A stretch of DNA of 64,000 nucleotides. Origin: Sorex araneus (taxonomy: Eukaryota > Chordata > Mammalia > Eulipotyphla > Soricidae). Below, in pieces: positions 10,859-21,500 of the stretch. The notes under the pieces are model-generated. The model ran no database searches, was not told the origin of the DNA, and saw only the letters and a program-made list of their open reading frames with translations. The position numbers were made by a program, and so were the translations under genes. Positions within the stretch are counted from its first letter, which is position 1, and every line of letters starts with the position of its first letter. The stretch is taken from contig NC_073306.1 of assembly GCF_027595985.1 (NCBI RefSeq), positions 197,278,000-197,341,999 of the forward strand, read 5' to 3'.

Positions 10859-10906
10859 CGAAAGAATGAAAGAAAGAAGAAAAGAAGGAAAGAAAGAAAG
10901 AAAGAA
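10619..10906. repeat. (GAAA)n/(GGGA)n compound microsatellite
   Basis: About 290 bp of pure-purine plus-strand repeat: long (GAAA) blocks on both sides of a GGGA/GAGA core at about 10717-10780. The open frames across it encode only low-complexity Lys/Glu/Arg or Ser/Phe/Leu and are artefacts. Confidence 0.98.
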
Positions 10907-11057
10907 CCAGTCTATTGAAGAAAGTAGGGGGAGAGGGGAGGCAGACAAACAACAACAACAACAACTAAGTTGAAGAGGCAAAGGAAAAGAAAATAAATGC
11001 CAAAACAGGATAATAAGATTTTAAAAAATAACTCAAGTGCCTATATTTAATGAGTTT

Positions 11058-11238
11058 TTTTTTTTTTTTTTTTTTGCTTTTTGGGTCACACCCGGAGTTG
11101 CACAGGGCTCACTCCTGGCTCATGCACTCAGGAATCACCCCTGGCGGTGCTCAGGACCATACGGGATGCTGGGATTCGAACCCGGGTCGGCTGCGTGCAA
11201 GGCAAACGCCCTCCCCGCTGTGCTATCACTCCAGCCCC
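11058..11238 (-). mobile_element. SINE-A, young, with target-site duplication
   Basis: A poly(T) run, then TTTTTGGGTCACACCCGGAGTTG and the full body and head to ACTCCAGCCCC. A perfect 10-bp duplication TAATGAGTTT flanks it at 11048-11057 and 11239-11248. Confidence 0.96.
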
Positions 11239-11341
11239 TAATGAGTTTCACTTTTAAGGTGGCCCAAATAAGCTCCCAGTATTTTCACGCTATTAAAATA
11301 TAAGCTTTCAGTATATGAAGACCAAGCCATTATGCTGTTTG

Positions 11342-11480
11342 GGCTGGGGAGATGGTTCAAAGTAGGGAAGTATATGCACTGCAGATGGGAACCCTGGATT
11401 TAATCCCTAGCACCCCAGGGTCTGTTGAGAAGCTCCGGGAGTAGGTCCTAAACACTGCTAGGAATGCACATCCCTCCTTC
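11342..11480 (+). mobile_element. Old SINE-A, degraded
   Basis: GGCTGGGGAGATGGTTCAAAGTAGG head, GGATTTAATCCCTAGCACCCC B-box region and GGAGTAGGTCCTAAACACTGC body. Confidence 0.7.
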
Positions 11481-11757
11481 CATGTGTTAATAATGTAGCC
11501 TTAAATATATGCAGGATGTATGTCAATTTTGTCCCAATAAAAATATAAAATAATATAGTAAAGCATCATGTATATATAAATATATATAATTTTCACAAAT
11601 AACCTTAAACCCTACATATACATGGCAATGAAGTTGACTCAAAGATAAGATAGAAAGTTTATTGATAAATATTAAATGGCCTCTGTGACAAAGTGTGGAC
11701 TTTTCCAGTAATGATTATAAAAAACAATGGCAAGAGTTCATATAACAGCCAGGCCCC

Positions 11758-11938
11758 TTAGGGCCAGAGCAATAGTATAGCACATGGGGCATTTGCCTTG
11801 CACATGGCAGACCTGTGTTCGATCCCTGGCATCCCACGCAGTCTCCTGAGCACACCAGGAGTAATTCCTGAGTGCAGACTCAGGAGTAACCCCTGAGCAT
11901 TGCCAGTGTGAGACAAAAGCCATAAAAAAATATTCAAA
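11758..11938 (+). mobile_element. SINE-A
   Basis: GGGCCAGAGCAATAGTATAGCACATGGGGCATTTGCCTTGCAC head, GTGTTCGATCCCTGGCATCCC B box, body with an internal repeat of CAGGAGTAA, and an A-rich end. Confidence 0.88.
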
Positions 11939-12014
11939 ATTTGGCCACAAGTTAACAGTGGTATTAGGTGGTTAACCCTGCTAAAATCAGCCTGATGTAT
12001 GAATAATCATTTTT

Positions 12015-12250
12015 CTCCTGGATTTCTACAATGACCTCTAACTGTCCATTCTGATCTACCTTTGTGTCCACTATAAATTCTTCTAACCCTCCCCCAAAGT
12101 CAAAGCATCAAATCATAGCAGTGATTGACTTCAGATACTGTCTTGGCTCTCCACTTCCTTATAACGAGCTCATTATATATATCCTCCATATCAGCCCATC
12201 CGATCTGACTCCTCAGATAACAAGTCCTTTTCTACTCATTCTTTGAGTGA
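12015..12250 (+). mobile_element. Possible L2 remnant
   Basis: GGATTTCTACAATGACCTCTAACTG resembles the L2 3' region (GCTGCAATAACCTCCTAACTGG). The rest is too decayed to follow. Confidence 0.35.
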
Positions 12251-12479
12251 ATGATTAGGAAAGTAGTGTCTCTTTACATATATTTTGATGTTTTTAGAGA
12301 AAATCAAATAGGCCTTCTTCTTCCTTACTTTCTCTTTCTTCCTTAATGAAGCTTCAATGGTAACCACAGTACTTGTTTTGTAATTAGCCGTTGCAACTCA
12401 TCTAAGTGTCATGAGGAAACTAAGTAAGAGGAAACCGTGTCAGGAGCCAGCAGACACAGGAAACATTTCCTCTCACTCT

Positions 12480-12645
12480 TGGGGGATGGGGGCATCTGAA
12501 GTACATTCACCCTCTCCTCGTGACTTCCATGTCTGGGCTCTCCATACAATGGTGTAATCCATGCACCATTGGGAGTCATCTCTGAGCACAGGGAAAGAAG
12601 TAGCCTTTGAACACTGCAAGCATGGTCCTCCAACAAATCAAACAA
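12480..12645 (+). mobile_element. Old SINE-A remnant
   Basis: GGAGTCATCTCTGAGCACAGGGAAAGAAGTAGCCTTTGAACACTGCAAGCATGG keeps the SINE-A body pattern; the head is barely recognisable. Confidence 0.5.
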
Positions 12646-12725
12646 AATGAAAAACCATCATACTTAAGATTCTTCTTTCAGTTGATGAAAATCTTATAAA
12701 TGGTAACTTTATTGAGGTTAAAAGT

Positions 12726-12956
12726 AGCACCGATAAATATTATCGATTTGCTCAAGCGGGCACCAGTAATGTCTCCATTGTGAGATTTTTGTTACTGTTT
12801 TTGGCATATCAAATACACCATGGGTAGCTTTTCAGGCTCTGCCATGTGGGCAGGATACCCTTGGTAGCTTGCTGGGCTCTCCAAAAGGGACAGAGGAATG
12901 GAACCCTGGTCGGCTGCGTGCAAGGCAAATGCCCTACCTGCTGTGCTATCGATCCA
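12726..12956 (-). mobile_element. SINE-B with 12-bp target-site duplication
   Basis: Reversed tail ATCGATTTGCTCAAGCGGGC, body TTTTTGGCATATC and head GTCGGCTGCGTGCAAGGCAAATGCCC. The duplication GAGGTTAAAAGT is at 12714-12725 and 12957-12968. There is no poly(T) on the tail side. Confidence 0.94.
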
Positions 12957-12971
12957 GAGGTTAAAAGTGTA

Positions 12972-13020
12972 ACATAATAAGAAATCATAAGGCCCAAAAG
13001 GAGAGAAAGAGAGAAAGAGA

Positions 13021-13052
<32 letters not shown>

Positions 13053-13270
13053 TAGAGGGAGAGAGAGAGAGAAAGGAAAAGTGTCTGCCATAGTGGCAGG
13101 CAGTGGGATGTGGGGTGGTGGGGTGGTGGGTTGGCGGGAGGGAAACTGGGACCATTGGTGGTGAGAAAAGTACACTGGTGAAGGGACGGGTGTTGGAATA
13201 TTATATGACTGAAATCTAATCATGAACAAGTTTGTAAATGTGTGTGTCACTGTGTTTCAATTAAAAAAAT
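12972..13270 (+). mobile_element. Shrew L1 3'-UTR fragment with (GA)n tract
   Basis: Starts AATCATAAGGCCCAAAAGG, then (GA)n at about 13001-13074, a G-rich tract at 13108-13148, and CATTGGTGGTGAGAAAAGTACACTGGTGAAGGGACGGGTG, ending in an A-rich tail. It is collinear with the 3' ends of the L1 copies at 16405-17002 and 43018-44316. Confidence 0.8.
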
Positions 13271-13567
13271 GGGAAAAGATTAAATTAAAGTGAACAAAAG
13301 TAAAAAATAAACTGAATTGAGTAGAAAAAATTTTAAATATTAAAAAATTAAAAAACCTATAACAAAGAATACTTTTCAGTGCAAATCATTGCACTCAAGA
13401 AGTGCTTAACTTAATAATTTATATGCCAGAACTATGAGCATTTTCAAAAGTAGAGACTCTCATGTTCATAAAACTTTATATATCATCATTTGAACTAGCA
13501 TACTTATGCCTCTAGACTAAAAAAAAGTATCACTTTCAGTCTTGCATCATGATTTTTATATATTACA

Positions 13568-13753
13568 TTATTTATTTATTTATTTATTTATTTTGGGTCA
13601 CACCTGGCAATGCACAGGGGTTACTCCTGGCTTTACACTCAGAAACCACCCCTGGCGGTGCTCAGGGGACCATATGGGATGCTGGGAATCAAACCCAGGT
13701 CGGCCGCGTGCAAGGCAAATGCCCTACCCGCTGTGCTATCGCTCCAGCCCCTG
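13568..13753 (-). mobile_element. SINE-A, young, with target-site duplication
   Basis: (TTTA)n tail side, TTTTGGGTCACACCTGGCAATG, complete body and head to GCTCCAGCCCC. A 14-bp duplication TATTACATTATTTA lies at 13561-13574 and 13754-13767. Confidence 0.96.
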
Positions 13754-13767
13754 TATTACATTATTTA

Positions 13768-14278
13768 ATACCATTCCTTATCATTACATGTATTTTATCA
13801 TATACTGATCCCATTTTTTTTAAATTCCTGATCTTTATCTTCATCATTCATATTTTCTTTCTTGGAAATTATGTGAATATCATCCACTACTGTGGATAAA
13901 TTCCGTCCTGTCATATTTAGTTGTAAATTGTACCTTTTAGCTAGCAGCATATAAGGGCAAGAGTAAATTCTCTAAAAGTTTCAATAAACATGATTGTCCT
14001 CTGCAGGCAAGAATGACCATTCCCCAGAGAAAGCTCTCCATGTACCACACAGACAGCATGACTACCAGATTAACACCTTAGTCAGTCCAGCAAATTCCTC
14101 CATTTTACAAATGAAATGACTGAGCCTTAACAAGAGGAAAAACTGACCCTTCTGCTGTATTATCCATTCCTAACTGCCACCTGAAACATCCTCTTCTTCA
14201 GTCTTTCAAATGATCTAGGATCAAAGAAAGTAGGGGGAAGGGAAATGTGTTCAAAGATTTAAAGATACAGGAAACTTT
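13768..14278. other. Intergenic sequence, possible MIR trace at 14095-14150
   Basis: CCATTTTACAAATGAAATGACTGAGCC resembles the MIR core (ATTTTACAGATGAGGAAACTGAGGC). Nothing else was recognised. Confidence 0.4.
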
Positions 14279-14440
14279 GGGACCAGAGTGATAATACAGG
14301 GGTAGGGTATTTGTCTTTCTGGGGTTCTACCCCGGGCATCCCATAGGGACTCCTGCGCATTGCCGGGAGTAATTCCTGAGTTCGGAGGCAGGAGTAACCC
14401 CTGAGTATCACTGGGTGAGGCCCAAGAATAAACAAACAGA
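14279..14440 (+). mobile_element. SINE-A
   Basis: GGGACCAGAGTGATAATACAGGGGTAGGGTATTTG head and GCATTGCCGGGAGTAATTCCTGAGTTCGG body, A-rich end. A short deletion around the B box removes part of the head. Confidence 0.85.
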
Positions 14441-14809
14441 AAAGATAACAAGACAAACTTCAGAGGCAGCAAAGTCCCTGGGCTCTGCTTTGATTCCAAG
14501 TCTAATCATCTGTGAACATCTTCAAGATCCTGTCTAACTTACTGACTTTTTTGTTGTGTTTCTTCAACTGCTAAAAGTGATGAAATAGTATTGAAACACA
14601 AGGTGGTTGTGAATATTACAGATGATAACACATGTACTATACTAAGTAATAAGATCGATCTTATTAGCCTGTTGTTGAATTTTCTCATATTCATTGCAAC
14701 AGTGTGAGTCAAGTTTAGAAATGACCAGCATTCAGATTCAACAACAGTGAGAACAGGAGATCTAAACTATATCCACAGAACTCTAAAACGTGCTTGTCAA
14801 GGTGACATG

Positions 14810-14960
14810 TAGGGACAGGCAGGAGGAGTATGAGGGAACCTGGAAACACCAGTGGAGGAAAAATTGACATTGGTGGTGGGATTGGTGTTGCAATACTGTA
14901 TGCCTAACACTCAACTCCCAATAGCTTTGTCAATCTTGGTTCTTAAATTAAATTTACATT
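14810..14960 (+). mobile_element. L1 3'-UTR fragment
   Basis: AAAAATTGACATTGGTGGTGGGATTGGTGTTGCAATACTGTATGCCTAACACTCAACTCCC follows the same 3'-end pattern as 61975-62135 and 20960-21112. Confidence 0.65.
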
Positions 14961-16144
14961 TTATAAAATAAGGGACATGTACACTCCAGTAGTTTTTACT
15001 AACTGTGGTTTTCTAATGCCTGATTCAGTTTTTCTTTGGGGATCTTTGGTAAGTGTTCTCATGGTCCTGTATTTTGGGCTGGGTGTGTTACTTCTTATCT
15101 TATTCTTCCCTCCCCTACTTGAATCCTTTTGCTTCTAAGTCTGTAGGAGATGGTGTCAATGGTGTTTTCCAAGTTTACACCCCACTCTTGGGGAAAAGGA
15201 AGTGCATGAAAAGTTCACCCAGCATGTTTGGAATGTACAGATTTTCCTTTGTTTCAAAATTGTATTAGATTCTGTGGGTAGTAATTTCCTCCTTCCTGGT
15301 GGAGGGACCACGGGAGGGATTTAATTTTGATGAGTAACATAATACAATCAGAAAGAGAATTTTGTTCTCCTCCTATGCTAGTTATCATATTGGCTGAGAA
15401 AAGAAACTACCTAGGAACAAAAGGGATGCAAGTCTGGAAATCAAATTATAGGGCACCAGATAAAAAAGAAATAAGAAAAAGTTTCTATCTTATTTTACAT
15501 CATTGCTGAGAATTCAGAGAAACTGGACTGTGTTTATTAATCCACATAAAATCAAAATTATTTTATAATTGTATTTTCTTTTTATGTGAAAGCCTAATAG
15601 AGTTTTATTTCCCTTGAATGATATACCTATTTTGGTAAACTGAAGAGAATTAAGAAGTGACTAAAATATCATTCTCCTTAGCCAGTTTTTGTAACTGGCA
15701 TCTTTTAAAAATCAGATTAGCTATATTGGAACTATATCAGGTAAAAGTAGTTCTCATCTTTTCTAGATGGGTTTGGATTTTACTCCTACACTTGATAAGA
15801 GTAATTTGTATCATGAATTCATTTGGTGTTAATCTTTTTTTCATTCTCATTCTTCTCCCCATCCATCTCTATATTTTTTTTGGAAATGTCAAGAATTCTT
15901 TTTCTGAAATCTCTACTACAGACACATCCAGCGTGGAACTTTCAGAAAATATTTTTCTTTCAGTTTTGAATGCTTTGAGTATGCTAAAATTTGGATTCAT
16001 CCATTATTTTCAAGTGCTGTAGACTTAGTTAACTTCTTCATTTAGTTTCCTTTTAGTGAAAGGCAGTTCCTTCCTGAAATTTGATGCAAAACTTGGCACA
16101 TTGGTCTTCAGTGGACATAGGAGTAAGCAGAAGGCACATTTTTT
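14961..16144. other. Intergenic AT-rich sequence
   Basis: No supported gene. The 121-codon open frame at 15657-16022 is hydrophobic and AT-driven, without a recognisable domain. Confidence 0.5.
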
Positions 16145-17905
16145 AAAACATTGAAAGAAGTTAAGCATTTTTCAATGTCAAGAAAATAAATAGAAGACAC
16201 CAGGAAATGAAAATACATTATCTGTTTATGGATTAGAAGAATCAACATTGTGAAAATGACTGCCCTATCTAAAGTAAATTCAATTAAATAAATAAATTTA
16301 TTTAATTAATTATGTACAAATAAAATATATAATAAATTATATAATAAAATATAATTTATTATAAATAAAAATAAATTCAATACCCATTAAAACTCCAATT
16401 ATGATTTTCTTTTTTAATTTTATTGAATCACTGTGAGATAGTTACAAGCTTTCATGTTTGGGTTACAATCACACAATGATCAAACACCCATCTCTCCACC
16501 AGTGCACATTCCCCACCGCCAATATCCCGGGTATACCCCCCCTTTCCCACCCTCCCCCTGCCTCCATGGCAGACAATATTCCCCATACTCTCTCTCTACT
16601 TTTGGGCCTTATGGCTTGCAACACAGACACTGGAGGTCATCATGTGTGGTCCATTATCTACTTTTGGCATGCATCTCCCATCCCAACTGATTCCTCCAGC
16701 CATCATTTTCTTAGTGATCCCTTCTCTATTCCATCTGCCTTTCCCCCTCTGCTCATGAAGCAGTCTTCCAGCTATGAGGCAATCCTTCTAACCCTTGTAT
16801 CTTCTGTCCTTGGGTGTCACTCTCATGTGATGTTATTTTATACTCCACAAATGAGTGCAGTACTTCTATGTCTGACCCTCTCTTTCTGACTCATTTCACT
16901 TAGCATGATACTCTCCATGTCTATCCATTTATAATCAAATTTCATGACTTCATCTCTCCTAACAGCTGCATAGTATTCCATTGTGTAGATGTACCAAAGT
17001 TTCAAAGGCATAGGACAAACTCAATTAAAATGTTTAAGGAATTATAAATGACCCATATAGTCAAAGCAATCTCCTAAGAATAGGCAAAAAAGAAGGTGGG
17101 AGAAAAAGAAGATGGAAGGCATTGCATTTCCCAACTTTATATTTCAAAGGTACAATAATCAAAACTGCATGATACTAAACTAAAGATAGACTTACAGACA
17201 AATGAAACAGATCAAGAGTCCTGATTTAAACTCCCAGATTTATGGACTGCTAACCTATGACAAAGAGGCTAAGTAAATGAAGTGGAGCAAAGAAAATCTC
17301 TCTCCCAAATGATGTTGGGAAAACTGGATAGCCACATATGGTAAAATAAATTAAGAAATTTACCTCACACCAATCATAAAAGAAACTAAAAATGAATTAA
17401 GGATCTTGCTATTAGACCAGAACTAATAAATGTATTAAAGAAAACATCATCAGAACTCTCCAGGAAATTGACCTCAGATGAGTCTTCAAGAAGATGACCG
17501 CATAGCAAAGAAAACAGAAACAAAATTAAATTGAAACCTCATTGAAACAATTGAAACCACATCAAATTAAAAATCTCCTGCACAGCTCTACTCCTACCGA
17601 ATGGGAGAGAATATTTTCAAACAATACATCAGATAAAGCTCTGATATTCAAGCTCTATAAAACTCTCACAAAAACTCAACAACAAAAGATCCAATGACCC
17701 GATTCACAAATGGGGTGAGGAGATGAAGAGACACTTTCCCAAACACAATATATGGACGGCCAACAGGCATATGGAAAAGTGCTCACTGTCGCTCATGATT
17801 AGGAAAGTTCAAGTCAGAACAACATTGAGATATCAACTCATACTAGTCAGAATGGAACCCATCAAAAAGTCTGAAAAGAGTCAGTATTGTCAGGACTGTG
17901 GCAGG
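16145..17905 (+). mobile_element. Old L1 (ORF2 3' region), interrupted
   Basis: Plus-strand L1 ORF2 remnants: GGATTAGAAGAATCAACATTGTGAAAATG, CAATACCCATTAAAACTCCAATTATG, then after an insertion GAATTATAAATGACCCATATAG, and later AAATGGGGTGAGGAGATGAAGAG and AGGCATATGGAAAAGTGCTC. Many stops and shifts are present. An AT-rich expansion lies at about 16280-16370. The segment at 16405-17002 is a younger L1 in the opposite direction. Confidence 0.85.
16405..17002 (-). mobile_element. Younger L1 3' end nested in older L1
   Basis: Poly(T), TTTTATTGAATCACTGTGAGATAG, then the reversed shrew L1 3' UTR and end of ORF2 (CTGCATAGTATTCCATTGTGTAGATG). The interrupted older L1 resumes at 17003 with no obvious loss, so insertion was clean. 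It is 5' truncated at about 600 bp. Confidence 0.85.
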
Positions 17906-18465
17906 CAGGCCTAAGTGTGCTGCAGACAGTGTGAGCACCTTAGCAAGAGTTACCACCAGATCGTGCATGAGCACAGCTAAGCGGGAGTCCAGTGAGACTA
18001 ATCACCTGTGGTCCCTGACAAGGATCACAGCTGAGTGCGTGAGCAACACAACCCTCAGTCATCACCACTATAACTGCAAGGAGTTGTACAAAATGGTAGA
18101 CTTTGAGTTTTATTTTTATTCTAGTTTTCCTTTAGGGAAGACCTCCTATGCGCTTCTCAGGCAGTCCATGGACCACTCTCGGCGCTACTCTGATAGTCAG
18201 GCCGGGTGGTTCAATGTCAGGGCTCAAGGATGAGGTCAAGCTTGAGTCCTACAAGACTGGAGACCACTACGGGCACAGCCAGAGGTATTCAGGGAGTCGT
18301 GAGGGTCCTGGGGATAGAACAATGGTGACACACATATGTGTTTTCTCGTAACATCAGATTTAAGGGCTGTATCACCAGAAGGATGTTGAGGCTAGAAAAA
18401 GATTATTTCAGGCAAAGCCATCTTCAACAACTTATAAAGAGGTGACCTAAAACCTTTCTTTTTGT
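17906..18465. other. Unidentified segment, moderately GC-rich
   Basis: Follows the old L1 and precedes a SINE run. It contains CTCTCGGCGCTACTCTGATAGTCAGGCC and an open frame at 17898-18233 with no recognisable domain. It matches none of the repeat families I can follow in this window. Confidence 0.5.
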
Positions 18466-18471
18466 TGCTGA

Positions 18472-18648
18472 TTTTTTTCTTTTTTCCTTTTTAGGTCACA
18501 CTCAGCAATGCTCAGGGGTTACTCCTGGCTCTGCACTCAGGAATTACTTCTGGCGATGCTTGGGGGACCATATAGGATGCTGGGGATTGATGAGGTGGGC
18601 CACATCCAAGGCAAACACCCTACCTGCTGTACTATCACTCAGGCCCCT
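18472..18648 (-). mobile_element. SINE-A
   Basis: T-rich start, TTTTTAGGTCACACTCAGCAATGCTCAGGGG, body, and CTGTACTATCACTCAGGCCCC. The B box region is partly deleted. Confidence 0.87.
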
Positions 18649-18649
18649 C

Positions 18650-18801
18650 GTTGGTTTTTGGGCCACCTCCTGCAGTGCTCAAGTCTTACTCTTGGTTCTG
18701 TGCTCAGAATCACTCTTTTTGGACTGAGGACACTAGGATGGAAGTCAGAGAAGTCAAGTGCAAAGCAAGCTCCCTACCCACTGTACCATCTCTCTGGCCC
18801 C
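18650..18801 (-). mobile_element. Old SINE-A
   Basis: GGTTTTTGGGCCACCTCCTGCAGTGCTCAAG, body, then CACTGTACCATCTCTCTGGCCCC. Second of four same-direction copies. Confidence 0.75.
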
Positions 18802-18905
18802 CAAACATATGCAAACGACACATATTTAAAATGTATGCATATAAGCTCTTTTTCTAGCTGACAGTATTTGATGGGGGCCCTTTTCAGTGATACTTGGGAG
18901 CTGCT

Positions 18906-19081
18906 TCGGTTTTTTGTTTTGTTTTGTCTTGGGGTCACACAAAGTGATGCTCAGGGGTTACTCCTGGCTCTACACACAGGAATTACTTCTAGCGTTGCTT
19001 GGGGCCCCATATGGGATGCTGGGGATGCTTGGCCACATGCAAGACAAATGCCCTTCCTGCTGTAACTATCACTCACACCCT
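18906..19081 (-). mobile_element. SINE-A
   Basis: TTGTTTTGTCTTGGGGTCACACAAAGTGATGCTCAGGGGTTACTCC through CTGTAACTATCACTCACACCC. Confidence 0.85.
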
Positions 19082-19082
19082 G

Positions 19083-19203
19083 GGGAGCCGCTTGTGATGT
19101 GGTGCCTGGGAAATCACAAGGGCCAGCCAGGACTCAAACCCAAGACTCCAGCATGAAAGCATGTACTCAAGTACTCAAGCCCTCTGAGAACTCTCCCCAG
19201 CCC
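19083..19203 (-). mobile_element. Old SINE remnant
   Basis: CCAGCCAGGACTCAAACCCAAGACTCC and CTCTGAGAACTCTCCCCAGCCCC retain a reversed head pattern; the body is mostly lost. Confidence 0.5.
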
Positions 19204-19298
19204 CTGGTCATACAAATTGCAAGAGGAATAACATATATGCATTTGATTTATGCACTTGGAGTATACTTGTGCATCTGGCTATTAGCTCTGTAAAGCAC

Positions 19299-19512
19299 TG
19301 TAGCACTGTACTGTCATCCTGTTGTTCATCGATTTGCTCGAGCGGGCAACCAGTAACATCTCCATTGTGAAGCTTGTTGTTACTGTTTTTGGCCTGTGCT
19401 GGTGGGATACTCTCAGTAGCTTGCCAGGCGTTCCGAGAGGGGTGGAGGAATTGAACCTAGGTCGTCCGCATGCAAGGCAGGCGCCCTACCCACTGTGCTA
19501 TCGCTCCAGTCC
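19299..19512 (-). mobile_element. SINE-B with 15-bp target-site duplication
   Basis: Reversed tail TGTACTGTCATCCTGTTGTTCATCGATTTGCTCGAGCGGGC, shortened body, and head to GCTATCGCTCCAGTCC. AGCTCTGTAAAGCAC flanks it at 19284-19298 and 19513-19527. Confidence 0.95.
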
Positions 19513-19527
19513 AGCTCTGTAAAGCAC

Positions 19528-20955
19528 ACCTAATTTATTAAACAACATACAATAATTTTCACTTACCAGTAACTATCCTAACTTCTGCTGAGAATAAACG
19601 AATATCATTCATGAATAACTCATAAATTAAAGAAAAAGTATTATAAAATTTGTAATGCTCTAGAGAATTTTAATATTGTGACTATATCTTGAACCAATCA
19701 TAAGCTTTGTCAATATCATCCAGAGACAAGAATTGTCATATAATTATATAAAATATATGTGAAAACACATACACCTTAAAATAGATGCAGAGAGCTTAGC
19801 TTTCCTTTAAAGTTCAGTCATGAGTTGGGTATAAGGCCCACTAATTTATAAAGGCACAGCTGTTCCTATATCCAAGTTTTGTGTCTGAAAGTTGGAAAAA
19901 TTAAGCTTATTTGCTAATGTGACTGGACATTTAGTAGGAAAATAGAAATATTTGTAGAGAGGAGACATTTAAGAATTTTTATTAATTCAACTTTTAAATC
20001 TTTTATTTTTGCACCCTGCCCTCCCCCCAATTCAACTTCTAAGAAGTTCTCTTTTCTTTTTTTCATCTGGCAAGAAAATTTCTTCTTCAACTTGAACCAA
20101 TTCAGATATTAGAAAAATTCAATCACTAAGCAGTGCAGGGAGGGCGAGAAATGGCGGACTAAAAGTTATATAAAGTTATATAAAGGCAGTATAGAGGGCC
20201 ATGGGCACTTTGGCAGAGTTGAGATATAGTAGCTGCACCTCAAAGCTATAAATGTTAACACTATTGTGACTATGTTACCTAAACAACAACAACAAAACCA
20301 ACCCTAAAAATGAGTAAACAAAAAAACCTTTAGGTACATTGTTTAACAAAAAAAAGGTGAGGTACAAAATCTATATCACATAGGTGCAGAGAAAGTACGC
20401 AAAGTCTTTCTAAAATACTGAATTACAGCATTACATGCAGGGAGTTGAGATCAATAGAAGAGATTCTGGGATGATAAATCTGAATGAACTTTGAATTGTT
20501 TCTAAAGCCACAACTCTGATCCAATAAAAATAATTTGTAGAACAAAGACCTTCTCTTTAGTCTTCAAGCATGACTAGAGCCTGAGTTATGTCAAAGGGCA
20601 GACACACCTACACACCTCTGGAAGAACGCTTCCCTACCCTTGTGAGACATCTAGTGAAGGGGAGAGCATCTTAAAAAAATAAATAAATAAAAAATAAAGA
20701 TTGAAAGGGTTACTTGGCAAAAAAAGAAATGCTTTTAGATACTTTTTAACTATTTTGTCTGCTTTAGCTAGGATGATAAATATTTCTAGTATATTAAGTG
20801 GCTCCTTGCACTTGTTGTCGTACAATCAAAAAAAATAAAGAAAAATTAAGACTTTGTGCCTACATTTCTTCAATCTTGAAAGAAGGCAGAAAGACAGCTA
20901 ATACTGCTGTAAAGCATCATGCAAATACTTGCATAAAAGAAACCGCTTCTAGTAG
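19528..20955. other. Intergenic AT-rich sequence
   Basis: No gene or clear repeat was seen. Short (AAC)n at about 20286-20297 and (AAAT)n at about 20675-20690. Confidence 0.5.
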
Positions 20956-20959
20956 AGGC

Positions 20960-21112
20960 AGACCTGTGGGTAGGAAGCAAAAGGCGGGTTGAGGGTGACT
21001 GGAGTGGGGAAGTAAACGCTGGTGGAGGGATTGATGTGAAAACATTGTACGCCTGAAACCCAGTCATGAATAACTTTGTAATTCCTGGTGACTAAATAAA
21101 ATTTTTTTAAAT
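20960..21112 (+). mobile_element. L1 3'-UTR fragment
   Basis: GTGGGGAAGTAAACGCTGGTGGAGGGATTGATGTGAAAACATTGTACGCCTGAAACCCAGTCATGAATAACTTTGTAATTCC, then AAATAAAA. Same pattern as 61975-62135. Confidence 0.72.
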
Positions 21113-21124
21113 GTAAAGAAAAAA

Positions 21125-21305
21125 GGGGCTGGAGTGATAGCACAGCGGGTAGGGCATTTGCCTTGCAAGCGGCTGACTCGGGTTCGATTCCCAGCATCCC
21201 TAAGGTCCCCTGAGCACCACCAGGGGTGGTCCCTGAGTGCAGAGCCAGGAGTAATCCCTGTGCATCACCAGGTGTGACCAAAAAAAGAAAGCAAAAAACA
21301 AAAAA
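21125..21305 (+). mobile_element. SINE-A, young, with target-site duplication
   Basis: Near-complete element, GGGGCTGGAGTGATAGCACAGCGGG to CCAGGTGTGACC plus an A-rich tail. GTAAAGAAAAAA lies on both sides (21113-21124 and 21306-21317). Inserted directly after an L1 3' end. Confidence 0.95.
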
Positions 21306-21354
21306 GTAAAGAAAAAAAAACTCTGTTTAAAAAAAAAAAGAAAAAGGAAAACGA

Positions 21355-21500
21355 AAGATAACTCAACAGTCAAGTGCATGCTTTGCATGCCGGGGGGTGG
21401 ACTTGGATTACCTGCACTTTACACTCCCCCTAGACTGAGCACAGAGTACACCCTGAATACTGCCGTTCATCCCCCCCAAACCAAAATGAAACCAAAATAT
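21355..21500 (+). mobile_element. Old SINE-A
   Basis: CAAGTGCATGCTTTGCATGCCGG head and GACTGAGCACAGAGTACACCCTGAATACTGCC body. Confidence 0.6.

Noticed and set aside
10568-10981. Open frames of 100-130 codons on both strands
   Set aside because: They are translations of the GAAA/GGGA microsatellite and contain only low-complexity residues.
12809-13250. 152- and 62-codon open frames
   Set aside because: They run through a SINE-B, a (GA)n tract and an L1 3' UTR.
16454-16889. 143- and 78-codon open frames
   Set aside because: Antisense translation of the L1 3' UTR and ORF2 end.
21125-21190. tRNA-like sequences with A and B boxes (here and in every SINE head)
   Set aside because: They are SINE promoter regions attached to SINE bodies; none has a complete tRNA fold with a 3' end of its own.
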